Counted from the stretch's first letter, positions 44,067 through 55,298 are shown. The stretch: DNA of 64,000 nucleotides from Agathobaculum sp. NTUH-O15-33 (GCF_033193315.1 NZ_CP136187.1:2631501-2695500); one strand, 5' to 3'. Notes: generated by a model from the sequence alone, not told the origin. Program-made: numbers and translations.

Positions 44067-45440
44067 TTAGGCCGCCGGGGTTGTCGGAAGGGTACCGGTC
44101 ATCTCCTGATAAGTGCTCAGATCGGTCGGCAGCGTAACCTTGACGCTATCGCCCGTCGCATTCACCTTGCACTTCATGGTCATATCCATCGACGCCTTAA
44201 CGTCCGACACGGTAACGGACAGGCGCATGGTCATATCCATTGCGGAAAGCTGGCCGTTCTTTACCGTTTCCTTCGCGGTCATCTCGTCGATATTGAACGA
44301 GAGATCGGCCACCGCGTCGCCCATGCCGGTCGCGCCCAAGATCGAATTGACCATGGAGCCAAGCGCGCCGCTCGCATAGGTCACGGTGTAGGTATCGCCA
44401 GATTTTTCAATGCTCTTGATCATGCTGATCGGGTTGTTCTGCATCTGGGTCATTTCCGTCATGCCGCCCAGCGAATCTTCAAAGGACATATCCATCTTGA
44501 TTTTCTCGCCCATGCCGTTCATGTAATACACGCCGTCCGCGTAGTAATACTCGATCGCGGCTTCCTGCGTGTTGCTTGCGCCTTCCTCTACCAGTGAGGG
44601 ATCAAGCACGGCCTTCATCGTGCCCTTCATGGACATTTTAGACTGATCCATGTTCGCCAGATTCATATCCATCTTCATGTTCATGGGCATGGAAAGGCTC
44701 ATCAGCTTCTGATCGTTCATGGAAAGGTTCATGGAAATATCAGCGTCCATATCGACCTTGGTCTGCTGGCTGGTCAGGTATGCGTCGGCTGCATATTCGG
44801 CAACGGTCTCAAATGTTTTGAGTACCGGCGCTGCCTTGGCGCTGTCCACAGAGCCGTCCTCTACCAGCTTTTCGAGCAGCACCGTCTCGGTCTCGCCCTT
44901 GGGCGGGCAGGCCAGCGCGGTGTAGCTCATCGCGGCGACGTTGTCGCGCAGGAAGGGGGCGTTGATATCACAGTTGGCAAAGTCGGCAAGGCCGATCGAA
45001 TACGCCTTTTCCACCGCCTGCTTGTAGGTGTAGCCGTCCTCAGTCTCGCTGTAGCCGAGCGCGCGCAGCAGGAACGCGGCGTACATGTTCGCCGTGCAGG
45101 CTTCTTCCGGCTCAAAGGTGGTCGCGCTCGCGCCGCTCGTCAGCTTGTTATCATACAGGTATTGCACATAGGGCTTCTGCCAGCCGTCCAGATCGGTAAA
45201 GGGCGCGGAATAGGTAAGCGTTTTTGCCTCCGCTTCCTTGCCGAGCAGCCGCACCAGCATGGCGGCCGCTTCGCCGCGCGTCGGCGCGCGGTCCAGCTCG
45301 TAGCCCTGCGCCGTGCCCTGAAACAAGCCCAGATCCTTGAGCGTATCCGCACAATGGTCAAAACTCGCCGCAGCGGCCGAAACAGCCAGCGATCCGACGA
45401 TCAGCAGTGATGCGGAAAGGGTTTTCAGCAATCTTTTCAT
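44067..45440 (-). CDS. SLH domain exoprotein 2 with Met-rich C-terminal domain
   Basis: The 457-residue protein has a signal peptide (MKRLLKTLSASLLIVGSLAV), SLH repeats (LKDLGLFQGTAQGYELDRAP, FTDLDGWQKPYVQYLYDNKL) and a C-terminal domain with regular DMDADISMNLSMNDQKLM and MPMNMKMDMNLANMDQSKMS segments. That alternating Met/Asp/Asn pattern is typical of DUF6612-like or LolA/LppX-like lipoprotein beta sheets, but I cannot assign it firmly. The ATG at 45440 follows GGAGGAGTCATT. Confidence 0.85.
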   Translation of the reverse strand: MKRLLKTLSASLLIVGSLAVSAAAASFDHCADTLKDLGLFQGTAQGYELDRAPTRGEAAAMLVRLLGKEAEAKTLTYSAPFTDLDGWQKPYVQYLYDNKLTSGASATTFEPEEACTANMYAAFLLRALGYSETEDGYTYKQAVEKAYSIGLADFANCDINAPFLRDNVAAMSYTALACPPKGETETVLLEKLVEDGSVDSAKAAPVLKTFETVAEYAADAYLTSQQTKVDMDADISMNLSMNDQKLMSLSMPMNMKMDMNLANMDQSKMSMKGTMKAVLDPSLVEEGASNTQEAAIEYYYADGVYYMNGMGEKIKMDMSFEDSLGGMTEMTQMQNNPISMIKSIEKSGDTYTVTYASGALGSMVNSILGATGMGDAVADLSFNIDEMTAKETVKNGQLSAMDMTMRLSVTVSDVKASMDMTMKCKVNATGDSVKVTLPTDLSTYQEMTGTLPTTPAA

Positions 45441-45589
45441 AATGACTCCTCCATTTTTATAAGGTGTTTGATAAAATACAATCACCCCACTATATGTCCC
45501 TTATTGTAGCACCGAATCCATCGGAAGTAAACGACAAATTGCGTGCCGTCGCGATCTTTAAAATATTTTAAGAAAGCGCGGTCTGCCTA

Positions 45590-45618
45590 TTGACAATCGC
45601 GGTGGTTCGCGCTATGTT
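45590..45618 (+). promoter_or_regulatory. Promoter of the M13 peptidase gene
   Basis: TTGACA (45590-45595) and TATGTT (45613-45618) are separated by 17 bp. Confidence 0.6.
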
Positions 45619-45715
45619 GTATATATTCAATATGCACATATTGCAGACGAGACATTCCACCATTTCGTCGTCCATGCACGATTCCAACCAACACACAGTG
45701 AGAAAGGACAATCCT

Positions 45716-48067
45716 ATGAAAACCAAACGATTGTTGGCCGCGCTGCTTAGCAGCGCCATGCTGGCCGGTACGCTGCCCACGGCGCTTGCCGCGGAGCCCA
45801 ACGCCGCTACCCGCGGCGAGGTATGCGCCGCACTGATTCAGGCGGCGGATGACTACAACCCGGCCGTGACCAAAAGCGACATCATGCACGGCGACCCCAA
45901 CGGAGACCTGCGCGAACAGGCACCCGTCACCCGCGCGGAGGCGCTGGTGATGTTGCAGCGGGCCTTCGGCACGCTGCCCGCGCCCGTGGGCGATAATGCG
46001 CGCAAAGCTTACCCGGCCGCAAATTTTACCGATATCCCGAACTGGGCCAAGGATGAATTACAAAATGTATTCGACGCGGGCATTGTGGCGGGCACCTCGG
46101 CCACCACTTTTTCGCCCGAGGAATTTGTCACCATGGAGCAGATGAATAAATTCATCCGCCGCACCTATGCCCTATTCGGCACAAATGAAAAAGACGATTT
46201 TTACGCGACGGTTAACAAATCTTGGCTGGACAGTTCGGCCATCAAGCCCGGCTACACGTCGAACGGCACGCTGAATGAAATGATGACCAACACCGAACCG
46301 CTGACCGAGCTGATCGAACAAGCGGCCAAGAATCCGACGAACGAGGACGCGAGGCGCATTGCCGCGCTCTACAATAACTTTTTGGATTATGACGCGCGCG
46401 ACGCGCTCGGCATCGAACCGATCAAGCCGTATCTCACCGCCCTCGATAACACAAAAACGCTATCCGATTTGATGGACGTACAGCAAAAGCTCTCCGACGA
46501 GGTAGGCGGCTCGCTTCTGCTCACCTTCTCGCTCACAACGGACATGAAGGATTCCAACCGCTACACGGTCGCCCTCTCAGGGCCCGGCGTTTCGTTGACC
46601 AAGGAGATCTACGCGGCGGACAGCGGCAGCCAGAAGGACGCTTATATCGCTTATGTGCAAAAGCTTTTCACCCTCGGCGGCTATGACGAGGCCACCGCTA
46701 AAGAAAACGCGTCGCTTGTCTGGCAGTTTGAGAAGGCGCTTGCCCCCCATATGCTGGACCGGCAGGATTACAGCAATGTTGATAAGATCTACAACCCGTA
46801 CACGATGGATCAGCTTCGGGCCTTGTTCCCGCACGTCGATCTGGACAAGGTATACGCGCAGTCCGGCCTGACGAAAAGCGACCAGATCATCGTCATTGAC
46901 CCGGGGCTTTTAAAGGCGCAGGCCGCTTATTTCGACGACGCGCACGTTCCCATGCTCAAGGCCTACACGCAGCTCGTCGTAATCTCGAGCTTCGGCAGTT
47001 ATCTGGGCCGCGCCTTTGAGGACGCCGCCAACGAATACCAGCAGGCATTCCTCGGCATCAGCGGCACGCTGTCCGACAAGGAGCGCGCGACTAACATCGT
47101 GATGGCGCTGCTCTCCGACGAGCTCGGCCGGCTGTATGTGGAAAAATACTTTTCCGCGGAAGCCAAGGCCGACGTGACCGACATGGTGCGCGATTTTATT
47201 TCCATCTATGAAGAGCGCATCAAAAAAATAGACTGGATGAGCGACACAACCAAGCAAAAGGCGATCGCCAAGCTGGATACCATGGGCATCAAGATCGGTT
47301 ACCCAGACGAGGGCCAGTGGAACGACCTTTTAAAGGATGTAACCCTCAAATCCAAGGCCGATGGCGGCAGCTATTTCGACAACATGCTGACCATTCAAAA
47401 GGCGCAGAAAAAGCTGCTGCAAAGCTGGCAGAGTAAGCCGGTGAATAAGGGCCTGTGGGCGATGAGCGTGTTCACCGTGAACGCCTGCTATGTGCCGCAG
47501 AACAACGAGATCGTCTTCCCCGCCGGCATCCTGCAAGCGCCGATGTACGATGTAAAGGCCCCGCGCGAAAAAAATCTGGGTGCGATCGGCTACGTTATCG
47601 CTCACGAGATCACGCACGCTTTTGATAACAACGGCGCCAAATTCGATGAAAACGGCAACGCCGCCGACTGGTGGACGTCCGCGGATTACGCCGCGTTCCA
47701 AAAGCTGTGCGAAAAGGCTATCTCTTACTACGACGGCGTGGAATCCGCGCCCGGCATCGTTTGCAACGGCACGCTGACTCTTTCGGAGAACATTGCCGAC
47801 CTTGGCGCGGCCGCGTGCATTCTGGAGACGGCAAAGCGCGAAAAGGCCCCCGACCTCGCACTGCTGTTCCGCACCATGGCCGAAACTTGGGCTTCGACCG
47901 CGACGCGTGAATACGAGCAGTACGCCGCGACGATCGATGTACACGCGCCCGCCAAGCTGCGCGGCAGCCGCGTGCTGCAATCGATGGATGATTTCTATAC
48001 CACCTTCGATATCAAGGAAGGCGACGGCATGTGGCTCGCCCCCGAAAACCGTGTTCGGATCTGGTAA
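45716..48067 (+). CDS. Secreted M13 (neprilysin/PepO) metallopeptidase with N-terminal SLH domain
   Basis: The 783-residue protein has a signal peptide (KRLLAALLSSAMLAGTLPTA), SLH-type repeats over roughly residues 25-150 (DIPNWAKDELQNVFDAGIVA, GTSATTFSPEEF) and a full M13 peptidase. The catalytic zinc motif HEITH starts at His630, the third-ligand motif is ENIADLGAAA and the NAxY-like VNACYVPQNNEIVFPAGIL precedes. M13 enzymes cut oligopeptides. The SLH module would hold it on the cell surface, where it could feed the window's peptide-type importer. Length beyond 650 is explained by the SLH part. Confidence 0.92.
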   Translation: MKTKRLLAALLSSAMLAGTLPTALAAEPNAATRGEVCAALIQAADDYNPAVTKSDIMHGDPNGDLREQAPVTRAEALVMLQRAFGTLPAPVGDNARKAYPAANFTDIPNWAKDELQNVFDAGIVAGTSATTFSPEEFVTMEQMNKFIRRTYALFGTNEKDDFYATVNKSWLDSSAIKPGYTSNGTLNEMMTNTEPLTELIEQAAKNPTNEDARRIAALYNNFLDYDARDALGIEPIKPYLTALDNTKTLSDLMDVQQKLSDEVGGSLLLTFSLTTDMKDSNRYTVALSGPGVSLTKEIYAADSGSQKDAYIAYVQKLFTLGGYDEATAKENASLVWQFEKALAPHMLDRQDYSNVDKIYNPYTMDQLRALFPHVDLDKVYAQSGLTKSDQIIVIDPGLLKAQAAYFDDAHVPMLKAYTQLVVISSFGSYLGRAFEDAANEYQQAFLGISGTLSDKERATNIVMALLSDELGRLYVEKYFSAEAKADVTDMVRDFISIYEERIKKIDWMSDTTKQKAIAKLDTMGIKIGYPDEGQWNDLLKDVTLKSKADGGSYFDNMLTIQKAQKKLLQSWQSKPVNKGLWAMSVFTVNACYVPQNNEIVFPAGILQAPMYDVKAPREKNLGAIGYVIAHEITHAFDNNGAKFDENGNAADWWTSADYAAFQKLCEKAISYYDGVESAPGIVCNGTLTLSENIADLGAAACILETAKREKAPDLALLFRTMAETWASTATREYEQYAATIDVHAPAKLRGSRVLQSMDDFYTTFDIKEGDGMWLAPENRVRIW

Positions 48068-48071
48068 CGAC

Positions 48072-48252
48072 AGAGTAATTAGCAATTAGGAAGTAGTAAT
48101 TAGTAATTTTGAAATAAACGTTAAGCAGCAAAAATAAAATTAGGAAGTAGCATCTAGCGATTAGTAGTTGAGACACGGCACGGTGGCCGATCATTCGATC
48201 CCCCACCTGTGCGATTCTATAATTACTAATTACTACTTACTACTTCCTAATT
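48072..48252. repeat. AATTAG-type inverted-repeat element B
   Basis: Left-side TAATTAGCAATTAGGAAGTA repeats are mirrored on the right by ATTACTAATTACTACTTAC-type sequence. Unrelated sequence with CGATC-rich parts lies between. It fills the space between the convergent M13 and mscS stops. Confidence 0.75.
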
Positions 48253-48254
48253 TT

Positions 48255-49133
48255 TTAGTTTTTTTCTACTATAACAAGGTGCGGATACGCAATATCCACG
48301 CCGTTTTGCGCGTATTGCTTTAGGATGTTTTCCTGCACCGCGCACTTTAGGGCAAACGCGCTGCCATTGTCCTTGGCCCATAGCGAGGCGCGCAGTTTGA
48401 CCGCGCTCGCGGCCAACTCCAGCACGACGACCGGCACCTCCGGCGCGTCCGCCGCACGCTGCGCCGGAGTCCGTACATCCAGAAATTCCGGATTGCGCGC
48501 GACCTCCTCCGCCAGCAGCTTTTTGGCCAGATCCACATCGGATTCATACGTGATACCGATCTCCAGAAACACGCACACGCGGCTGTCCGCATAGTCGGCG
48601 TTCTCTATAATGGCGCTGTTCATTTTGCTGTTGGGGATGATGACGCGCTTGTTTTCCCACGTACGGATGGTGGTATGGTGCAGCGTGATCTCTTCGATCA
48701 CGCCGGAAATATCGTTATCCAGATACCGCACCACGTCGCCGATGACAAAGGGTTTGAACGCTAGGATCATCATACCGCTGACCACGCTGCCCAGCGCTTC
48801 CTGCGCGGCAAAGCCCGCGACCACCGCGATCACGCCGCCGGCGGCCAGCACCTTGTTCAGGCCCGCGCTTAAAAACGGAATGTTGGATACGATCACCGCG
48901 AAGCCTGCAAAATAGACCGCGGCGATTGCCACATAGCGGAAAAAGGCCAAAACCGTTGCATTCGCGCTGTTTTTCTGTTTTTGCAGCTCGATCATGCGCC
49001 GCATAAAGCGGCTCACCAGCCGCGCGCCCCATAGGGTAAGCAGCACGACCACCACGATCAGCCACACCGTGCCGATCAGCCTGCCGGCGTCTGTCGAGAA
49101 AAAAGCTCTGACCTGCTCAGAAAAATCCGCCAT
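48255..49133 (-). CDS. mscS: Small-conductance mechanosensitive channel, MscS family
   Basis: The 292-residue protein has three membrane helices, with the pore-lining TM3 near VIAVVAGFAAQEALGSVVSG (glycine/alanine pattern), then the beta domain block FKPFVIGDVVRY and ITLHHTTIRTWENKRVIIPN, and the cytoplasmic vestibule. It opens on hypo-osmotic shock. Its last codon lies 3 bp from repeat element B. It ends the strand group that begins with proS. Confidence 0.93.
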   Translation of the reverse strand: MADFSEQVRAFFSTDAGRLIGTVWLIVVVVLLTLWGARLVSRFMRRMIELQKQKNSANATVLAFFRYVAIAAVYFAGFAVIVSNIPFLSAGLNKVLAAGGVIAVVAGFAAQEALGSVVSGMMILAFKPFVIGDVVRYLDNDISGVIEEITLHHTTIRTWENKRVIIPNSKMNSAIIENADYADSRVCVFLEIGITYESDVDLAKKLLAEEVARNPEFLDVRTPAQRAADAPEVPVVVLELAASAVKLRASLWAKDNGSAFALKCAVQENILKQYAQNGVDIAYPHLVIVEKN

Positions 49134-49148
49134 AAAAGCTCCTTTTGC

Positions 49149-50590
<1,442 letters not shown>

Positions 50591-50705
50591 TTGTGAACAC
50601 TCACCTTTTCTTTTTGTATTTCATAGATTATTTTAAGGCACCACCGCACCGTTGCGCCCACGGCGCTGCCTTAACTAATTTTGATTTCCTGAAAGGGTTT
50701 TTGCC

Positions 50706-51008
50706 ATGAATTATACGCAATCCTTCTATGTCAAGCCCGCCAGCCACGAAGTGGTGCAAACCACGGTCTCACTTTCGGCCGATCAGCGGCCCGCGCTCAT
50801 CGGCACGGTCGTTTCGGGGGATGACAAACCGGTGGAGGCCGCGCTCGTCACCTTTTACCGCGCGGACGCGCCGGACTCGCCCATCGGCGCGCTGTACACA
50901 GACGAACTCGGCCGCTTCTCCTTCGGCCCGCTCGAACCCGGCAAGCTTTACCATGTCAAGGTATTCAAGCGCTCGGACAATATTCGCGCGCTTGAGCAAA
51001 ATACTTAA
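50706..51008 (+). CDS. Small carboxypeptidase-regulatory-like domain protein (100 aa)
   Basis: No signal peptide is present. The core LIGTVVSGDDKPVEAALVTF to LYTDELGRFSFGPLEPGKLY is the beta-sandwich pattern of CarboxypepD_reg/Cna-B-like domains (DGxG-type TDELGRFSFG turn). Such domains usually occur as part of surface proteins; a free-standing cytoplasmic copy is unusual. It is transcribed opposite to proS, and its 3' end overlaps the 121-residue secreted protein gene by 4 bp. GAAAGGG precedes the ATG. Confidence 0.72.
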   Translation: MNYTQSFYVKPASHEVVQTTVSLSADQRPALIGTVVSGDDKPVEAALVTFYRADAPDSPIGALYTDELGRFSFGPLEPGKLYHVKVFKRSDNIRALEQNT

Positions 51009-51371
51009 GTCCTGTTTCCTAGCGCTTGCAGCCGTGCCTGCTCGGCGGCGCACATCGTGTCTTCGTCCGCCGTGCCGGTATCCGGCTCGCTCTGCGATAC
51101 GATTTCCGTATTGTCGCCAGTATCGAGCAGTAAAGGCGTTGCATCGTCCGTGCGGATGAGATATATGCCCTTCGGCGCAGTCACTATGATCGCTGTCAGA
51201 TCGATATAATCAATGGAGAAAATCTGCCTGCACTGCCGGGTCGTTGTTGATCCGGTCGCTGCATAGATAGACTGTATTCGGATAATACGTTCCCGCGTTC
51301 GGCACTTCGTATGCGGCCGCGCCGCCCATGAGCATCGCGGCCGCGATACAGGCAGATAACAGCTTTTTCAT
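51005..51371 (-). CDS. Small secreted protein (121 aa), frameshifted
   Basis: MKKLLSACIAAAMLMGGAAA is a signal peptide. The frame stops at 51210, but the next frame continues as IDYIDLTAIIVTAPKGIYLI to CAAEQARLQALGNRT and a stop at 51005. Removing one base near 51215 joins them. The C-terminal EQARLQALG resembles EQHRLDALG at the end of the SLH protein immediately upstream (stop at 51385, 13 bp away), so the two are co-transcribed and partly paralogous. The family is unknown. Confidence 0.65.
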
Positions 51372-51384
51372 GATATCCCCTCCA

Positions 51385-53184
51385 TCATGCACCCACGCCC
51401 GCGCCTAGGGCGTCGAGGCGATGCTGCTCCTCTTCCACGGCGTTTTCGCCGTATATCATTGTGATGCCCTCGTCCGCGTCTGTTACCTTTATGCGACCGT
51501 TTTCCAGCACGCAGGTAAACCGGCTCATGAAATGCGGCTCCGCGGCCTTTAAGGTCGTAAACTCTACCCTGCCGTTCGTTGTGCTTAGCACCTCGCCCAA
51601 CAGCAGGCTGCCGTCGGGCAGTTCGGGCAGTAGCGCGGTTTCGGTACCGTCTGCGTTCAAACGAACAAGCGTATCGCCAGTCTGCGCCTGCACAGCGTAT
51701 TCGGTGTATTCCATCCGCTTGCCCGCGTCGTGCGTAATCAGCACATAGCTGCCATCGGCTGGGTCAAAGGCGTAATCATATACCGGCCTGCTTATAATCT
51801 GTTTGAGTTGGTCATTTTCCATTTGATACAGACCCGCGCTGCCCCAAAGGAAATTTTCACTTTGGTTCTCCAGATGCGGTGCGTGAAACCAAACCACATT
51901 CTCAAATTTTTGGCGTTCATCTTGTAACGGATCATCGTTTTGAAGCGTATACTGATTGATCACCTTGCCTTTCAGTGTCCATGCGGTCACTGTAGTTTGT
52001 TCATTCGTTACGCGCTGTGTGATGATCAAATTGTTATTTATAACAAACAACTTTTCATTGGGGGACAAAGCCAGCGTTTGCATCTCACTTCCCTGTATAA
52101 TGCAAAGCATCTCCGCAGCCTCAAAAACCAAAGCGTTCTCATCCAGATAATAAGAAAATACTCCGTCTTCTATTAATGCAGGCGGCGTTTCTAGCAGACG
52201 TACTTGCTTATCCTCGGTAACGATAAGCAAATATTGTTTCCCATTATGGGATCCTTTAATATAATCCGTTAGACCCGATTTTCCAAGAACAAACAGATCC
52301 TCAATACCGTCAAGACGCGCAATTTCTTTTGTTGCAAGTGTTTCCGCATCAATGGTATGGAGCATGTTTTTCCCTTGCGCGTTAGTAGCAAGACCATATA
52401 ATGAATTAGCAAAACCTTGATCGTAATTTAGCGGCTTTACATTCGAATACTCGTTTCTCATAACCGTAACGCCTGCGATCACGCAGGATAGGCGTTCCTC
52501 TGATTTGTCGTCCTGACGTGTGGGTACACACTCATAATGACGCGGCAATACCCTCCAAGCAGCCGTTTTCAGCATTTCCTCAGTAAATATACCCTCATCG
52601 ATAAGCCGTTGCGCCACAGTTATATGAGCGTCACTATTTAGATATAATTCCTGAACCCGCTCTGTTGTCGTTAACGTTCGTGCGGCTAAAGCGACCGCAT
52701 CTCCACGCACAAATCCCACCGCATCGCATACCGCAATTTCTTCCGAATCCACGATCCAGAATGGCTCCTCACCATTCCGAGACGCGCGCGCTAAAAAAGT
52801 GCCGAATTGCTCACAAGAAGTATTTTCCTCCGCGCCGTACCGCGTCGCGGATACGCCTTTGGTCAGCCCGTTTTCATACAGCCAGCCGACATATGGGGCG
52901 GCCCATTGGGGTACATCGGTGAAGGGGTGCTCCCATGTGCCCGCGCGCGCCGTTTGCTCCGCGCCCAAAAAGCGCGTGAGCATGGCGGCGGCTTCGGCGC
53001 GGGTCATCGGCTTTTCCAGTTCAAAGCCTTTTTCCGTACCGTTAAACAGACCCAGCTCATGCAGCATTTGCGCCTGCGCCTCGGTGTCGCCGGGGTAATC
53101 GTTCCGGATCGTCCCCACATCCGCCGCGGCGGCGGACAGGGTCGCACACGCCATGAATGCCAGTGCGCAAAGCAGCTTTTTCAT
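51385..53184 (-). CDS. SLH domain exoprotein 3
   Basis: The 599-residue protein has a signal peptide (MKKLLCALAFMACATLSAAA) and SLH repeats (LHELGLFNGTEKGFELEKPM, FTDVPQWAAPYVGWLYENGL). A long beta-rich C-terminal region with strand/loop repeats follows (YGLATNAQGKNMLHTIDAET, DDLFVLGKSGL-like, YVLITHDAGKRMEYTEY) suggesting a DUF5050-like or propeller fold that reads as WD/YncE-type strands; this is inference. It shares the N-terminal SLH module with the proteins at 41589 and 44067. It is likely wall-anchored. Confidence 0.82.
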   Translation of the reverse strand: MKKLLCALAFMACATLSAAAADVGTIRNDYPGDTEAQAQMLHELGLFNGTEKGFELEKPMTRAEAAAMLTRFLGAEQTARAGTWEHPFTDVPQWAAPYVGWLYENGLTKGVSATRYGAEENTSCEQFGTFLARASRNGEEPFWIVDSEEIAVCDAVGFVRGDAVALAARTLTTTERVQELYLNSDAHITVAQRLIDEGIFTEEMLKTAAWRVLPRHYECVPTRQDDKSEERLSCVIAGVTVMRNEYSNVKPLNYDQGFANSLYGLATNAQGKNMLHTIDAETLATKEIARLDGIEDLFVLGKSGLTDYIKGSHNGKQYLLIVTEDKQVRLLETPPALIEDGVFSYYLDENALVFEAAEMLCIIQGSEMQTLALSPNEKLFVINNNLIITQRVTNEQTTVTAWTLKGKVINQYTLQNDDPLQDERQKFENVVWFHAPHLENQSENFLWGSAGLYQMENDQLKQIISRPVYDYAFDPADGSYVLITHDAGKRMEYTEYAVQAQTGDTLVRLNADGTETALLPELPDGSLLLGEVLSTTNGRVEFTTLKAAEPHFMSRFTCVLENGRIKVTDADEGITMIYGENAVEEEQHRLDALGAGVGA

Positions 53185-53206
53185 GCGCCCCTCCCCTTTC
53201 AGAGAA

Positions 53207-54961
53207 TCACCGCAGCTTTTCCTTCACTTCGTAAGCAAGCTTTTCCTGAAATTCGGCCAGCTCCATCTGTGTGGTCTCGCCGGTCTTGCGGTCGCGCACG
53301 GAGATCAGGCCCGCTTCCTCGTCCTTGTCGCCGATGACGATCATATAAGGCACCTTGTGCAGCTGGGCTTCACGGATCTTATAGCCGATCTTTTCGTTGC
53401 GCTCATCCATCGTGGCGCGGAAGCCCGCATGATTAAGCTGGTCAAGCACCATTTTTGCGCAGCCGACGTTGCGGTCGGTCATCGGCATGACGCGCACCTG
53501 TTCGGGTGCGAGCCACGTCGGGAACGCACCGGCAAAATGCTCGGTGATGACGCCGATGAAGCGCTCGATCGAGCCGAGCACGACGCGGTGGATCATGACC
53601 GGACGGTGCTTTTCGCCGTCCGCGCCCGTGTATTCCAGTTCAAACCGCTCGGGCATCTGGAAATCGAGCTGGACGGTGCCGCACTGCCAGGTGCGGCCCA
53701 GCGAATCGGCCAGATGAAAATCGAGCTTCGGGCCGTAGAACGCGCCGTCGCCCTCGTTGACGACATACTTTTTATCCATTTCGGTGATCGCGTCCTTGAG
53801 CGTCTCCTGCGCGAATTCCCATACCTTTTCATCGCCCATGTGGTCCTCGGGCATGGTGGACAGCTCGATCTCGTAGGTCAGGCCGAAGGTGGAGTAAACC
53901 TCGTCAAAGAGCTTGACGACGTTTTTGATCTCATCCTTGATCTGGTCGGGCGTCATGAAGATATGCGCATCGTCCTGCGTGAAGCAGCGCACGCGGAACA
54001 GGCCGTGCAGCGCGCCGGACAGCTCGTGGCGGTGGACAAGGCCGAGCTCGCCCACGCGGAGCGGCAGGTCGCGGTAGGAGTGCATCTGGCTCTTGTAGAC
54101 CAGCATGCCGCCCGGGCAGTTCATCGGCTTAATGGCATAATCCTCTTCGTCGATGACCGTGGTGTACATGTTGTTTTTGTAATGGCCCCAGTGCCCCGAA
54201 CGTTCCCAGAGCGAGCGGTTGAGGATCATCGGCGTCGAAACCTCGACATAGCCGTACCGCTTGTGCACCTCGCGCCAGTAATCGATCAGCGTGTTCTTGA
54301 GCGTCATGCCGTTTGGCAGGAAGAACGGGAAGCCGGGGCCCTCCTCGGTCAGCATGAACAGGCCAAGCTCCTTGCCGATCTTGCGGTGATCGCGCTTCTT
54401 CGCTTCTTCCAAACGCTCCAGATAAGCGTCCAGCTCTTCCTTCTTCGGGAAAGCGGTGCCGTAGATGCGCTGGAGCATCTTGTTCTTGGAATCGCCGCGC
54501 CAGTAAGCGCCGGTGACGTTTTGCAGCTTGATCGCGTTGCCCTTGACGCGGCCGGTCGAATCCAGATGCGGGCCCGCGCACAGGTCGGTGAAATCGCCCT
54601 GCTTATAGAAAGAGATCGTAGCGTCCTCCGGCAGATCGTTAATCAGTTCGACCTTGTAGGGCTCGTCCCGCTCCTGCATGAATTTGATCGCCTCTGCGCG
54701 GGGCAGCTCAAAACGCTCGAGCTTTAGTTTTTCCTTGCAGATCTTGCGCATTTCCGCTTCCAGCGCCGCAAGGTGCTCCTCGGTCAGCGAGAACGGCGCG
54801 TCAAAATCGTAGTAAAAGCCGTTTTCGATCGACGGACCGATCGCGAGCTTTACCTCCGGATACAGGCGCTTGACGGCCTGCGCAAGGATATGGGACACCG
54901 TATGGCGGTAGGTATCGCGGTATTCCTCGTTTTCAAACGTGAACTTGTTTTCTTCAGACAT
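53207..54961 (-). CDS. thrS: Threonyl-tRNA synthetase lacking an N-terminal TGS domain
   Basis: The 584-residue class II synthetase starts at MSEENKFTFENEEY after AAAGGAGGAAAAATC. It lacks the ~60-residue TGS domain of common ThrRS but keeps the N2 editing domain (HTVSHILAQA, GFYYDFD, YWRGDSKNKMLQRIYGTAF), catalytic motifs with MNCPGGMLVY and FRVRCFTQDDAHIF, and the anticodon-binding domain (APEQVRVMPMTDRN). An open frame to 55123 is T-box leader, not protein. Expression should respond to uncharged tRNA-Thr. Confidence 0.96.
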   Translation of the reverse strand: MSEENKFTFENEEYRDTYRHTVSHILAQAVKRLYPEVKLAIGPSIENGFYYDFDAPFSLTEEHLAALEAEMRKICKEKLKLERFELPRAEAIKFMQERDEPYKVELINDLPEDATISFYKQGDFTDLCAGPHLDSTGRVKGNAIKLQNVTGAYWRGDSKNKMLQRIYGTAFPKKEELDAYLERLEEAKKRDHRKIGKELGLFMLTEEGPGFPFFLPNGMTLKNTLIDYWREVHKRYGYVEVSTPMILNRSLWERSGHWGHYKNNMYTTVIDEEDYAIKPMNCPGGMLVYKSQMHSYRDLPLRVGELGLVHRHELSGALHGLFRVRCFTQDDAHIFMTPDQIKDEIKNVVKLFDEVYSTFGLTYEIELSTMPEDHMGDEKVWEFAQETLKDAITEMDKKYVVNEGDGAFYGPKLDFHLADSLGRTWQCGTVQLDFQMPERFELEYTGADGEKHRPVMIHRVVLGSIERFIGVITEHFAGAFPTWLAPEQVRVMPMTDRNVGCAKMVLDQLNHAGFRATMDERNEKIGYKIREAQLHKVPYMIVIGDKDEEAGLISVRDRKTGETTQMELAEFQEKLAYEVKEKLR

Positions 54962-54994
54962 GATTTTTCCTCCTTTGAAATTGCGGGGAGAACG

Positions 54995-55262
54995 AAAAAA
55001 GCCCACCCCCGACATAAAATCAGGGGTGAGCATAGATAGGCCCACGGTTCCACCCTGCTTGCAGGCCATGCATGACAGGGCCTGCCGCTCGGAGTTCTTA
55101 ACGGGAACGACTCGTCGCGGCATACTTAGGGGTTCCGCCGCGAAGCTCTGGAATCGGTGCTGCTTTCCCCGCGCCTGCGGACGCTTTCAGCCGCGTCGCC
55201 CGCTCTCTGCCAAACGCTTTAGGGTAATCACAGGATTTCCTTCATCGCTTTTTACTTATGAA
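54995..55262 (-). promoter_or_regulatory. T-box leader of thrS
   Basis: On the minus strand the hallmark AGGGTGGAACCGTGGG lies at 55056-55041. It is followed by a terminator (55031-54995) whose GCTCACCCC...GGGGGTGGGC stem ends in TTTTTT and which competes with the antiterminator. Stem I begins with AAAGCGATGAAGGAA. A candidate Thr specifier ACC is at 55158-55156. Uncharged tRNA-Thr pairing would allow read-through into thrS. Confidence 0.92.
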
Positions 55263-55269
55263 TGGTACT

Positions 55270-55298
55270 ATTTTATACCCCAAACGCGGCTTTGTCAA
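55270..55298 (-). promoter_or_regulatory. thrS promoter
   Basis: On the minus strand TTGACA (55298-55293) and TAAAAT (55275-55270) have a 17-bp spacer, just upstream of the T-box RNA. Confidence 0.8.

Noticed and set aside
53153..54727. 524-residue open frame on the plus strand
   Set aside because: It lies fully antisense to thrS, whose motifs are unmistakable; the frame's composition is the usual mirror of a GC-rich gene.
55000..55123. N-terminal extension of ThrRS
   Set aside because: These codons translate the T-box and terminator; AGGAGG and the homologous start are at 54961.
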